Positions 10,482 through 19,716 of a stretch of DNA of 50,805 bases are shown piece after piece (position 1 is the stretch's first letter; each line of letters begins with the position of its first letter). Position numbers and translations under genes: made by a program. The notes beneath the pieces were generated by a model. It was not told the DNA's origin and did no database searches. It saw only the letters and a list, made by a program, of their open reading frames with translations. Origin of the DNA: Entamoeba histolytica HM-1:IMSS (lineage: Eukaryota > Evosea > Mastigamoebida > Endamoebidae); NCBI RefSeq assembly GCF_000208925.1, contig NW_001914962.1, positions 1 through 50,805 on the forward strand. The letters are read 5' to 3'.

Positions 10482-11471
10482 ATGGCAGAAGAAGAAACAG
10501 TTAAAATTGATGAAGTAATTAACGAAAAAGAAAGAAAGAAATTAGAAAAGAAAAAGAAAAGGGAGGAAGAAGAAAAAGCTAAGCTTGAAATGATGACTGA
10601 AGAAGAAAAAATTGCTTACAATAAGAAAATGGAAAAAATTAAACAACAAGAAGAACGTGCTGAGTCTAAACAACACCAAGAACACAAAAAACAACAACAT
10701 AAAGTTATAAGTGAAGAAGGACCTAAAAAAGTCAAAAAATCAAAACCACAACCACCACCTACTGCTTTCCAATTACATAAAGCTGATACTGAGTTAGGAA
10801 ACAAACCATGGAAAGAACTATCTGTTGAACAAAAACAAAAATTCTTAACAATGGAAAAAGAAAAAAAAGCTGAGTATGATGAAGCAATGAAAGAATATCA
10901 AGAAACTCAAGAAGTCTTAAACAGAGCAGCTGAAAAGAAAAAGGCAAAAAAAGTAGTAAAGTCAAAAAAAGGAAAAAAAGAAGAAAGTTCTGATGAAGAA
11001 AGTGAAGAAGAAGAAGAAAAAAAACCAGTCAACAAAGAAACAAAAAAAGCAGTTAAAAAGACTACTAAAAAGAAAAATAAAAAAGGAAAGAAAAGGGAAG
11101 AAGATGATGATAGTGATGATGACAAATATGAATTAGGTAAATTAAATGAAACAATTCCTGAACCAAAAAAGAAAGGCAAAGGTAAAATTGTTGAAATTAG
11201 TGATATTCCTAAAAAGAAAGGAGGAAAAAGTTCAGTTGATGATGATTTTATGGCTGCATATCTTGGAATGCAACACAATAGAATTGGAGGAGAAGGTGTT
11301 ATTGATCTTGATGAATTGATTAGAAAAACTGAGGAAGATCAAAAAGCTGATGAAGAGGCAACAATTGCCAAAACAGAAAAAGCGGAAAAGAAAGAGAAAA
11401 AAAAAGAAAAGAAAGTTACAAAAAGAAAGAAAGTAGAGATGGTAGATTTCTCTTCTGTTGTAAAGAAGTAG
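10482..11471 (+). CDS. HMG-box protein, lysine-rich
   Basis: A 329-residue, highly charged protein. A single HMG box spans about residues 82-141, with PTAFQLHKADTE, the core KPWKELSVEQKQKF and EKKAEYDEAMKEY. This is the usual three-helix layout that bends DNA. Before it are acidic/basic coiled-coil segments. After it come lysine-rich and Ser/Asp/Glu tracts (KKGKKEESSDEESEEEE, DDDSDDD) typical of nuclear chromatin proteins and casein-kinase-2 sites. A less charged patch around residues 245-290 (DDDFMAAYLGMQHNRIGGEG) is not explained by the HMG box and may be a docking element. It likely acts in the nucleus as an architectural factor. It lies 102 bp downstream of the DDE-derived gene on the same strand, close but with its own start region. 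Confidence 0.82.
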   Translation: MAEEETVKIDEVINEKERKKLEKKKKREEEEKAKLEMMTEEEKIAYNKKMEKIKQQEERAESKQHQEHKKQQHKVISEEGPKKVKKSKPQPPPTAFQLHKADTELGNKPWKELSVEQKQKFLTMEKEKKAEYDEAMKEYQETQEVLNRAAEKKKAKKVVKSKKGKKEESSDEESEEEEEKKPVNKETKKAVKKTTKKKNKKGKKREEDDDSDDDKYELGKLNETIPEPKKKGKGKIVEISDIPKKKGGKSSVDDDFMAAYLGMQHNRIGGEGVIDLDELIRKTEEDQKADEEATIAKTEKAEKKEKKKEKKVTKRKKVEMVDFSSVVKK

Positions 11472-11629
11472 AAAAGGATAGGACAAGTAAATATGCAGTG
11501 AATGAAATAAAACAAAAGGAATTAAATTTATTATTAATTTCCTTAAAAATTTTATTTATAATTTTAAAATAATAAATTTAATTGTTTAAAATAAAAGAGA
11601 AAAATAAAAGAAAAAAGAAAAAGGAAGAT

Positions 11630-13327
11630 ATGGAAGAAGAAACACAACATAATGAAATTTACCATAATACATTAAAAAAAACTATTGAACAAATGGAACA
11701 TAAAAGTATTAAAGAAAGGGTAATGGAAAATACATTTCAGTTGTTTCTTATTCTTTCTGAGTTTCATCAAAAACAATATCAAATGAAAAGTGTTTTTCTC
11801 AACGGGTTAACTCTTTTTTTAATACAAGTTATTAAACATAAATATACTCATAATGCTACTCAATTTAAAAATGAAATTGTTATGAAAGAGTTTGAAGATC
11901 AAACAATTCAAAATGAATTTATTAATTGGTGTAATAAAACAATTGCATTATGTACTTTAAATGATAATTATTTAAATATATTATTCAATTATTATTCTAT
12001 AATAATTTTTGATATTCAACATTACTTTGAAATTTTTAGTCAATATGATTCTAAAGCTTGTAAATGGTTAAATTCATTTAAAGAATTACTAACACAATTT
12101 TTTAATATCCCTTGTTCATTCGATCCTTTGACACTAAATAAACAAATAAATAGACCAATTGATTTGGATAATTCTAACAACTCAAAAGAAAGAATTTCAT
12201 CTGAAGATGATGTGTTACCAAAAGTTCAAGAGATAGAAAATGATTTAGTGCTTTTTGAAGACACCAATGCAGCAAAAGTTAGTAAAACAACAACAAAAAC
12301 TGGGACAGTAGTGCGAGAAATTGAAGGAGAAAAAGATATGCTTGAACGATTCAAAGGAAGTTATTTAAATGAGCCATTAGGACAATTAAGATCAAAAAGT
12401 GAATGTGATACTCAAAAGTTATGTTTGAGGAATAGAGATTTCAATGGATTTAGTTTTAGGTCACCATTCATATCTCGACTAATTGCTCATGAAGAAATAA
12501 CAGATGATGAACAAAGTGAGAATAGTTTTGAAAGAAGAGAAAAAACTACTCCAAATGAAATAAATGAAGAAGAACAAAAAATGAATGAAATGATTCTCAA
12601 AACACAAAAAGAAATGGACCGTCAAATGAAAGAAAGAGAAGATAAAAGTTTACAAACTACTTCTTTATTACATAACCAACAATCATGTGATAAATCCTCA
12701 TTAATATCAGATGAAATAAATAAAGAGAAATCTCTAGAAAAACAGGAAAAAAAAGAACCAATTCAACCTGTTTCCATTCAAAAAGAGAATATTCATAAAA
12801 AATTTCAAAATGATGAAAGTGAATCACTTATTCATTTCCAAATTAAAAAATTGTTTTATTCAACTGTTGATTCTGTTGTAATAAAAATAAAACAAAAATT
12901 CATTGAGATTGTTGATGGAAAAAAAAGAGGAAATCCAATAAGTTGTGTTTTTGATTGTGATGATGAAGGATTAAATATGAAGTGTAGTTATCGAGTTTAT
13001 GTTTATCCATTTGAACAAAGTATTTTTGATCAACAAACATATCACCATATTCAAACAGAAATCATTAAAAATAAAGGTCTTGTGTCAAATTATCTCATTA
13101 CAATAAATAATACAAAACATCCAATTGTATTTGTTTGTCCAGCAACTCGAATATCAATGTGTTTATTACCAAAAAAGACTTGTGTAAAACAACCAAACCT
13201 CACAGTTATTTTTCCAATTCCAATTTATCCAGAAAAGAATAATTATTATGTTGTTTACCATAATTATTTGAGAAGACGTGATGAAAAAGATATAATTAGC
13301 TTTCATGTAGTTTTTAACGAAAAATAA
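11630..13327 (+). CDS. Unrecognised conserved-looking protein
   Basis: A 565-residue protein. I start it at the ATG at 11630 (MEEETQHNE). The frame is open further up to 11582 but has no ATG there. The N-terminal third (about 20-170) is helical and hydrophobic in parts (QLFLILSEFHQ, LNILFNYYSIIIFDIQHYF). The middle (about 180-410) is charged, Ser/Glu-rich and probably disordered with coiled-coil stretches. The last 140 residues form a distinct, more folded block with beta-like strands (NPISCVFDCDDEG, CSYRVYVYPF, HPIVFVCPATR, NLTVIFPIPIYP). I do not recognise a family. There is no signal peptide, clear TM segment or catalytic motif. It is on the same strand as the HMG-box gene, 158 bp downstream. 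Confidence 0.75.
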   Translation: MEEETQHNEIYHNTLKKTIEQMEHKSIKERVMENTFQLFLILSEFHQKQYQMKSVFLNGLTLFLIQVIKHKYTHNATQFKNEIVMKEFEDQTIQNEFINWCNKTIALCTLNDNYLNILFNYYSIIIFDIQHYFEIFSQYDSKACKWLNSFKELLTQFFNIPCSFDPLTLNKQINRPIDLDNSNNSKERISSEDDVLPKVQEIENDLVLFEDTNAAKVSKTTTKTGTVVREIEGEKDMLERFKGSYLNEPLGQLRSKSECDTQKLCLRNRDFNGFSFRSPFISRLIAHEEITDDEQSENSFERREKTTPNEINEEEQKMNEMILKTQKEMDRQMKEREDKSLQTTSLLHNQQSCDKSSLISDEINKEKSLEKQEKKEPIQPVSIQKENIHKKFQNDESESLIHFQIKKLFYSTVDSVVIKIKQKFIEIVDGKKRGNPISCVFDCDDEGLNMKCSYRVYVYPFEQSIFDQQTYHHIQTEIIKNKGLVSNYLITINNTKHPIVFVCPATRISMCLLPKKTCVKQPNLTVIFPIPIYPEKNNYYVVYHNYLRRRDEKDIISFHVVFNEK

Positions 13328-13902
13328 CTTTTGACGTTATTATAATTTTATTAATTAATATCATTAGTTATATAATAATTAGTATTTTGTTATGAAATAA
13401 AAATCTTCTCTTTTTAAGTTCTTGAACTTTTCATTATTTTTATTTTCTGATTGTCAACAAGAAGATTGTCGAAGACCTCAGACTCAGAAATGATTTGAAC
13501 AAATCAGTGTCTTGTAAAAAATTTATAAAAATAAAGTCATTCGAGATTGATTCTAACGTCTTCTTTATTTAAGAAAGAAGAAAGTGTAAATGATATAACT
13601 CTATGTCAAATAATTTATTCTGAGAGGATAAATAAGAGGGGAGAGACAGATATAAATTTACAATGAAGCACTTTTATGGTAGATATCATATGAATTTTAT
13701 ATGAAATTTCTTAACATCCCATTGGGTGGAATATTATCACTTGTCCATTATTGGACAAACAAGACAATGACTTGGAACTGATTAGACAAGCTACGAACAT
13801 TCTGTGTTTAAAGTCCAAAGATCTTCAGTTATTCGAATTGCTTCTTTGGATAATGAAAGACAGTAAAATGAGATTGATGTGAACTGTGGGACAACATTCT
13901 TG
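13328..13902. other. Non-coding block with small hairpins, possible transposon relic
   Basis: From about 13430 the base composition becomes less AT-rich than the neighbouring intergenic DNA. Perfect short hairpins are visible: TGATTTG-AA-CAAATCA at 13491-13506, CTTCTTT/AAAGAAG around 13560-13580, and TTGTCCA-TTAT-TGGACAA at about 13741-13758. No open reading frame of note is present. The block leads directly into the HTH fragment at 13903. Confidence 0.45.
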
Positions 13903-14226
13903 ATGTCACTTTCACAATTCACACCAGTTGACAGTCAGAGGTATTATGTCATTTCAGCATATGGGAATAAAAGGGAAGAAGCAAAAACAGAAAGAGAAGC
14001 AGTAACTAAGCCAAATCTAATTAAAGAACGGAAGTACAAAAAGAAAAGATGGGATTCTCGATTAAAGGTTGAAGCAGTGAAGAAAGCTGAGGAACTAGGA
14101 TTAACACATGCAACAAACCATCTTCAGAAAACATATCCTGGGTTGTATTCAGATTTATGTCCAAGTACATTACAGTATTGGGTTCAACAATCAAATGTAA
14201 TGAAAAAGAAAATCATACGAGCTTAA
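13903..14226 (+). pseudogene. Isolated helix-turn-helix fragment, pogo/psq-like transposase N-terminus
   Basis: A 107-codon frame from the first ATG (MSLSQF). The frame is open back to 13867 without another ATG. The C-terminal 60 residues resemble the N-terminal DNA-binding helices of pogo/psq-type transposases: basic KKKRWDSRLKVEAVKKAEELG, then THATNHLQKTYPGL and STLQYWVQQ. The rest of a transposase (DDE domain) does not follow. Only AT-rich DNA is seen before the SINE at 14627. It may be a decayed transposon (Entamoeba ERE-type repeats are one possibility I cannot confirm) or a small host DNA-binding gene. Its codons look less AT-biased than those of neighbouring genes. Confidence 0.45.
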
Positions 14227-14602
14227 TAATTATGTTTATTCATTTTTGTTTTTATTCATATTAAACTTTGTTTTATTTAACAAAAATTATTTAAAGAATA
14301 GTAAATCTGTTTTTAGAATTAGGTATTTTATTTTATTGTCATACTTTTATGTTTTGAATAACAAATTTTTATTTTTTTTTTGTTTTTAAATAAGGCATTA
14401 CTTTCTATGAAGAGATACATAAGTGTTACAATAAATATACCTCTTTTTTAGCTTCCAATCCTTTTTTCAGACTTATGCTATTTTCAAAAGTTGAAGTTGG
14501 TTTTAAAAATAAATCATTTTTAATTTTTATCGTTTATTATTGCATAATCAATTTAATGTTTAGTGATTCAAATTATGAATTACACACTTAAAAATCATTC
14601 TG
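14227..14602. other. AT-rich intergenic region
   Basis: No gene is seen. It contains T-rich runs (for example around 14367-14385) and ends at the left copy of the SINE target-site duplication. Confidence 0.5.
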
Positions 14603-14626
14603 TCTCATTTGTAAATGAAAAATAAA
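14603..14626. repeat. Left target-site duplication of the SINE
   Basis: 24 bases that start TCTCATTTGTAAATG and are identical to 15177-15200. They flank the SINE exactly. Confidence 0.93.
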
Positions 14627-15176
14627 TAAAAATTAGTTAATTAAGTATTAATAGAATTTTCATCTATTCTTCCTAGCTCAGGGGAGACTAATCCCATCCC
14701 TGAGCTTATTAAAAAAGAGTAATCTCTTTGTTAAACCTATTCTTTATGTTTTTCTTGCAAAATGAGGAAACCACTTCTTTGCTTTATTTCTTCCTATTAA
14801 GGTTTTTTCAAACTTCTTCTGCTTATTTCTTCTTTTTAAGCCTTTGTTTGTTTTCTGCCTTAATTTTCAGGAATTTCATTTTTCTTATTTTATGAATGGG
14901 AGAAGGAATCATTTTATTACTACTGTATTACTTTGACTAATCTTCTTTTTAGTCTTACTTTGACTAATCTTCTTTTAGTCATACCCACACTTCAGTAGAT
15001 TCTTATATTACATCCATGTAATATTCTACTGTATTCTCTTGCTGCACCCTTTGCAGCATTCCCTAATACATTCCTAATTCAAAGGCACCGTCATAACCAG
15101 ATAATAACTGGGAGAGTCGAAGAATGAATTTGTACTAATGTTTGTGTGTGGTGTTTCAGACGTGCCACCTTCGATC
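14627..15176 (-). mobile_element. SINE (EhSINE1-like), 550 bp
   Basis: On the minus strand the element begins GATCGAAGGTGGCACGTCTGA and matches the SINE at 50355 over its first 200 bases. Its inside holds two tandem units of 27 and 26 bp (14928-14954 and 14955-14980, TTACTTTGACTAATC...), the internal repeat described for EhSINE1. Near the 3' end is a hairpin with 9-bp arms AGCTCAGGG/CCCTGAGCT (14675-14683 and 14698-14706). The total length between the duplicated target sites is 550 bp, the known size of EhSINE1. It is non-autonomous and would need a LINE-encoded machinery. The intact target duplication points to a fairly recent insertion. Confidence 0.92.
14928..14980 (-). repeat. Two tandem 26-27 bp units inside the SINE
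   Basis: Unit 1 is 14928-14954 (27 bp) and unit 2 is 14955-14980 (26 bp). They differ by one T in a T-run. The SINE at 50355 appears to hold only one degenerate unit, so copy number varies between copies. Confidence 0.88.
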
Positions 15177-15200
15177 TCTCATTTGTAAATGAAAAATAAA
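15177..15200. repeat. Right target-site duplication of the SINE
   Basis: A 24-base perfect copy of 14603-14626 that directly abuts the SINE 5' end. Confidence 0.93.
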
Positions 15201-15642
15201 CAAAAAAAAAATAAAAAACTTCTGTTTAATAAAAATTGTTGGCATCTTAGTTTTACAATAATAGTACTAAGTCTAATTTGACATAATTTATATACCATTT
15301 TTATCGTATTAATTCTATTTTTAATTCTTCTGCTATAATTGAAGTAAAAGTAATAAAATCAAATAACACAAATTTTTAATAACATAAAAATGATATAAAT
15401 GGTAATAAAGAAATACAAATAACTAAATTAAGAAATAAGTGATGAGGGAGTGGAAAAAAGGTTTTTAGGTTAAGTGAAAATTGCTACAAAAAAAAAAAAA
15501 CAGCAGTATTAAATAATGAAATTCTATTTATATAAACAGAAAAAGTCAATTTGAAGGACTACTGTTGAAAGTATCTAGCGTGAATGAAAGAAGAAAAGTA
15601 GGTTTAAGTGCTAAAATAATAATTAAAATCACTCTAAGATGA
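15201..15642. other. AT-rich region upstream of the P-glycoprotein gene
   Basis: No gene is seen. A 13-A run lies at about 15487. The region probably holds upstream promoter elements of the transporter gene, but I recognise none with confidence. Confidence 0.45.
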
Positions 15643-15652
15643 GTATTTAAAC
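15643..15652 (+). promoter_or_regulatory. TATA-like core promoter element
   Basis: GTATTTAAAC matches the Entamoeba TATA-type element (GTATTTAAA plus G/C). It lies 40 bp before the ATG at 15692. Entamoeba 5' leaders are very short, so a start site about 30 bp downstream fits well. Confidence 0.7.
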
Positions 15653-15691
15653 TCGAAAATATTATGACATATTCATTAAAAAGTATTACAT

Positions 15692-18600
15692 ATGATTAGT
15701 AATCCTAGTGAAACAAAAGTATCAAATTTTGACGACTTTTCTGTGTTTGATGTTACTCCTGATCCAGATGAATTAGCTAGAAAACATAAAAAACCAAATG
15801 ATCATGGAAGTGTATCAATCAAAGAGTTATATAGATATGCAGGTTTTATTGATTATATTTTATTAATTGGTGGAATTATTGGTGCTATGGCTGCAGGTGT
15901 TTTACAACCAATGCAAATGTTGGTTATGGGTGATATGATGGATACATTTGATACATCTTCTATGCAAAATATGGATTTTAGTAATATTTCAAAAGCAGAA
16001 CAAATTGAAATGAATTATGAATTAACTGCTTCTGTTGCAGATACTATTAATGACCTTGTATTAAAGATGATCTATTTTGCTATTGGTACAACTGTTGGTA
16101 TGTTCTTAATGCATTTCTGTTTCTTTGTATTATCTGAGAGACAAGGAATTAAAATTAGAATGTTATATTTCAGAGCATTGTTAAGACAAGATGCTGGTTG
16201 GTATGATTTCCATGAATCTGGTGAATTAACTTCTAGAATTGCTTCTGATGTCCAACAAATTCAAGATGGAATGTCTCAAAAGTTTGGAGTTTTATTCCAA
16301 ACAATATGTGGTTTTATTGCTGGATATGCAATTGGATTCTCTAAATGTTGGGATCTTACTTTAGTTATCATGGCAGTCACTCCATTTATGTTAATTACTG
16401 TATTATTTTTAGGTTTCTTTGCAACAAAGTTTACTGCAAAAGGAGAAAATAGTTTAAGTGACGCTGGTGCTATTGCTGAAGCTACAATTGGTAATATGAG
16501 AACAGTTCAATCACTTGGTCAAGAACATGAATTTGCTGATGCTTATGATAAAAAAATGGATTCAATTAAAAAGTATTATATTCTTAGAGCTCAAGTTGTT
16601 GGTGTAGGACTTGGAATGTTATTGTTCTTTATGATGGGTTCATTAGCTCTTGGTTCTTGGTATGGCTCATTAGTCATTAGGGGTAAAGGTGCAAGTAAAG
16701 ATTGTTCTGCTGGTACTGTTATGGTTGTCTTTATGTCTGTATTAATGGCTACAATGAGTATTGCCCAAGTTGCAATGCCAATCAATGCTTTATCTACTGC
16801 TCAGGCTGCTGCATATAGAATTTATCAAACAATTGATAGAATACCAGATATTGATTGTAGATCTACAGCTGGATTAGTTCCAACTGAGTGTATTGGAAAT
16901 ATTAAATTAGAAGATGTTCAATTTAGATATCCAACAAGACCAAATAAACAAATTCTTGGTGGACTTGACCTTGAAATTAAGAAAGGAGAAACAGTTGCAT
17001 TAGTAGGAGCATCAGGATGTGGTAAGTCAACTACAATTCAATTAGTCCAAAGAGTCTATGATCCAGTTGGTGGAAAAGTAACATTAGATGGAAATGATTT
17101 AAGAGAGTTGAACTTGAAATGGTTAAGAAATCAAATAGGATTAGTTGGACAAGAACCTATTTTGTTTGCATGTACTATTAGAGAAAATATTATGCTTGGA
17201 GCTAAAGATGGAGAAACACCAACTGAAGAAGAGATGATTGAATGTGCTAAAATGGCAAATGCACATGAATTTATTTCTCATCTTCCAGAAGGATATGATA
17301 CAATGGTAGGAGAAAGAGGAGCTGCATTATCAGGAGGACAAAAACAAAGAATTGCTATTGCACGTGCATTGATTAGAAAACCTACAATTTTATTACTTGA
17401 TGAAGCTACATCAGCACTTGATACACAAAGTGAAAAGATTGTACAACAAGCACTTGAAAAAGCTAGTCAAGGAAGAACAACAATTATTGTAGCACATAGA
17501 TTAACAACTGTTAGAAATGCAAATAGAATTTGTGTATTCCATCAAGGAGAAATTATTGAACAAGGAACACATCAAGAATTAATGGATTTGAAAGCAACAT
17601 ATTATGGATTAGTTAAAAGACAAAGTATGGAAGAAGAAGTTGATCAAGAAACAGTTGAAAATGACTTAAAGAAATTTAGAGAACAAGAAGATAAAGAGGC
17701 AGAACAAGGAATACTTCATAAAGAAGAGAGTAGTACATTAGAAAGTAGTGATGTTGTTGAACGATTAACAAAAGAATATGAAGCTGAAACAAAATACTTA
17801 AAGCACTCAAATAGATTTGTATTATTAAGAGTATTATTAAATAATTTCAGACATGAATGGTTGTTATCATTTTTAGGACTTATTGGAGGAATTGGTGCAG
17901 GTGCAGTATTCCCATTTTATATGATTCAATTTATTGGACTCTTGATGACATTGATGGGAATGAGTCCTGATGTTGAACCAACAACAGAACAACTCCATAC
18001 TGTAAGAAATAAATGTATTTGGATTCTTCTCTTTGGATTAGCAGTATTTGTAACAACATATATGTATCTTGGATTATTCTTATCAGCAGGAGAAAAGATG
18101 ATTGTTAGATTAAGAAAATTATTATACTCAGCATTATTAAGACAAAACATTTCTTATTATGACAGAAAAGAAAATATGGTTGGTAAAGTTACAACTCGAC
18201 TTGCATCTGATCCAACAACATTAAAAGGTATTTCAGGTGAACGAGTAGGTAATGTTGTTAATACTCTTTCTTCTGTAGGGTTTGGAGTAGGAATAGCATT
18301 TTATTATGATTGGAAAGTAGCTTTGTGTGTTATGGCAATTGCACCAGTCTTAATTGTTATTGTCTTCTTAAATGGAAAATTAAATTCAATTCAATCATCT
18401 CCAGCAACTGCTGCATATGAACAATCTGGAATTACATTAGTAGAAGCTGTTGAATCAATTAAGACTGTTCAGTCATTAACAAGAGAAGATTTCTTCTATA
18501 ATAAATTTGCAGCTGATTTAAAACGACCCAAAAAGAATATCCTTCGATGGGGTCCAACATTGGCATTTGTTTCTGCAGCTAATACTTTTGTAACAAGTTG

Positions 18601-19630
18601 TATTAGTGCCTATTCATTCTATATTGGAACTTATTTAATCAAAAAGAAGAGTGATTATAATATGGAATTTTTACCATTCACTGCTCAATTTATGGATAGT
18701 TTTACTAAGATGCAAAAGGCAATGATGTCAATTATGATGGCAGCAAATAGTTGTGGTAATTTAGGTCAAATGATTCCTGATGTTGGAAAAGCTATTGAAG
18801 CAGCAAAGAATACATTTGATGTTCTTGACAGAAAACCAAGTATTGATTGTTATAGTGAAGAAGGTGAAACATTTAATGATGTTAAAGGTGAAATTGAATT
18901 TAAAGACATTTGTTTCAGATATCCAACAAGACCAGACAATGCTGTTTTGAAAGGTATTTCATTTAAAGCAGAACAAGGAAAAACAATTGCATTAGTAGGA
19001 GCATCAGGATGTGGTAAATCAACATCAATTCAATTGATTGAAAGATTTTATGATCCAACATATGGAGATGTATTATTAGATGGACATAATATCAAAGATT
19101 TGAATATTCATTTCTTAAGAAGTCAAATTGGAATGGTAGGACAAGAACCAGTATTATTTGCTGAAAGTGTTATAGATAATATTAGAAGAGGAGTACCTAA
19201 AGGAGTTGAAGTAAGTAATGAACAAATTTATGCTGCTGCTAAAATGGCAAATGCACATGACTTTATTTCAGCAATGCCAGAAGGATATAACACAATGGTA
19301 GGTGATAGAGGTGCACAAATTTCAGGAGGACAAAAACAAAGAATTGCTATTGCACGTGCATTGATTAGAAATCCAAAAGTGTTATTACTCGATGAAGCTA
19401 CATCAGCACTTGATTCAGAAAGTGAAAAGATTGTACAAGATGCACTTGACAAAGCAGCAAAAGGAAGAACAACAATTGTAATTGCACATAGATTATCAAC
19501 TATTCAAAATGCAGATCAAATATGTGTTATTATGAGAGGAAAAATTGCAGAAAGAGGAACACATCAAGAATTAATAGATTTGAAAGGATTTTATTATACA
19601 CTTGCTATGCAACAATTTGGAACAGTTTAA
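15692..19630 (+). CDS. P-glycoprotein, full ABC transporter (ABCB/MDR type)
   Basis: A 1312-residue protein with the layout TMD-NBD-TMD-NBD, the usual length for a full MDR transporter. TMD1 spans about 50-350. NBD1 has Walker A GASGCGKST (439-447), signature LSGGQ (546-550) and Walker B ILLLDEA with D570/E571. A charged linker (about 640-710) follows. TMD2 spans about 715-1010. NBD2 has Walker A (1103-1111, K1109), ISGGQ and LLLDEA with D1234/E1235. Both catalytic glutamates and both switch histidines (VAHR, IAHR) are present, so both sites look active, with ISGGQ a mild variant. It sits in the plasma membrane or a vesicle membrane and exports hydrophobic compounds. In Entamoeba this family underlies emetine resistance. 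Which Pgp paralogue it is cannot be told from the sequence alone. There is no intron. Confidence 0.96.
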   Translation: MISNPSETKVSNFDDFSVFDVTPDPDELARKHKKPNDHGSVSIKELYRYAGFIDYILLIGGIIGAMAAGVLQPMQMLVMGDMMDTFDTSSMQNMDFSNISKAEQIEMNYELTASVADTINDLVLKMIYFAIGTTVGMFLMHFCFFVLSERQGIKIRMLYFRALLRQDAGWYDFHESGELTSRIASDVQQIQDGMSQKFGVLFQTICGFIAGYAIGFSKCWDLTLVIMAVTPFMLITVLFLGFFATKFTAKGENSLSDAGAIAEATIGNMRTVQSLGQEHEFADAYDKKMDSIKKYYILRAQVVGVGLGMLLFFMMGSLALGSWYGSLVIRGKGASKDCSAGTVMVVFMSVLMATMSIAQVAMPINALSTAQAAAYRIYQTIDRIPDIDCRSTAGLVPTECIGNIKLEDVQFRYPTRPNKQILGGLDLEIKKGETVALVGASGCGKSTTIQLVQRVYDPVGGKVTLDGNDLRELNLKWLRNQIGLVGQEPILFACTIRENIMLGAKDGETPTEEEMIECAKMANAHEFISHLPEGYDTMVGERGAALSGGQKQRIAIARALIRKPTILLLDEATSALDTQSEKIVQQALEKASQGRTTIIVAHRLTTVRNANRICVFHQGEIIEQGTHQELMDLKATYYGLVKRQSMEEEVDQETVENDLKKFREQEDKEAEQGILHKEESSTLESSDVVERLTKEYEAETKYLKHSNRFVLLRVLLNNFRHEWLLSFLGLIGGIGAGAVFPFYMIQFIGLLMTLMGMSPDVEPTTEQLHTVRNKCIWILLFGLAVFVTTYMYLGLFLSAGEKMIVRLRKLLYSALLRQNISYYDRKENMVGKVTTRLASDPTTLKGISGERVGNVVNTLSSVGFGVGIAFYYDWKVALCVMAIAPVLIVIVFLNGKLNSIQSSPATAAYEQSGITLVEAVESIKTVQSLTREDFFYNKFAADLKRPKKNILRWGPTLAFVSAANTFVTSCISAYSFYIGTYLIKKKSDYNMEFLPFTAQFMDSFTKMQKAMMSIMMAANSCGNLGQMIPDVGKAIEAAKNTFDVLDRKPSIDCYSEEGETFNDVKGEIEFKDICFRYPTRPDNAVLKGISFKAEQGKTIALVGASGCGKSTSIQLIERFYDPTYGDVLLDGHNIKDLNIHFLRSQIGMVGQEPVLFAESVIDNIRRGVPKGVEVSNEQIYAAAKMANAHDFISAMPEGYNTMVGDRGAQISGGQKQRIAIARALIRNPKVLLLDEATSALDSESEKIVQDALDKAAKGRTTIVIAHRLSTIQNADQICVIMRGKIAERGTHQELIDLKGFYYTLAMQQFGTV

Positions 19631-19716
19631 TGATGTAGTACAATAATGTTGATTTACTAATTTATTTTTTATTAAAAAAATATAAAGTTTTAATTTTAAA
19701 AATAAAAAACATTGAA

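Noticed and set aside
11582..11629. Upstream extension of the 565-residue protein
   Set aside because: The frame is open but has no ATG. The first ATG is at 11630.
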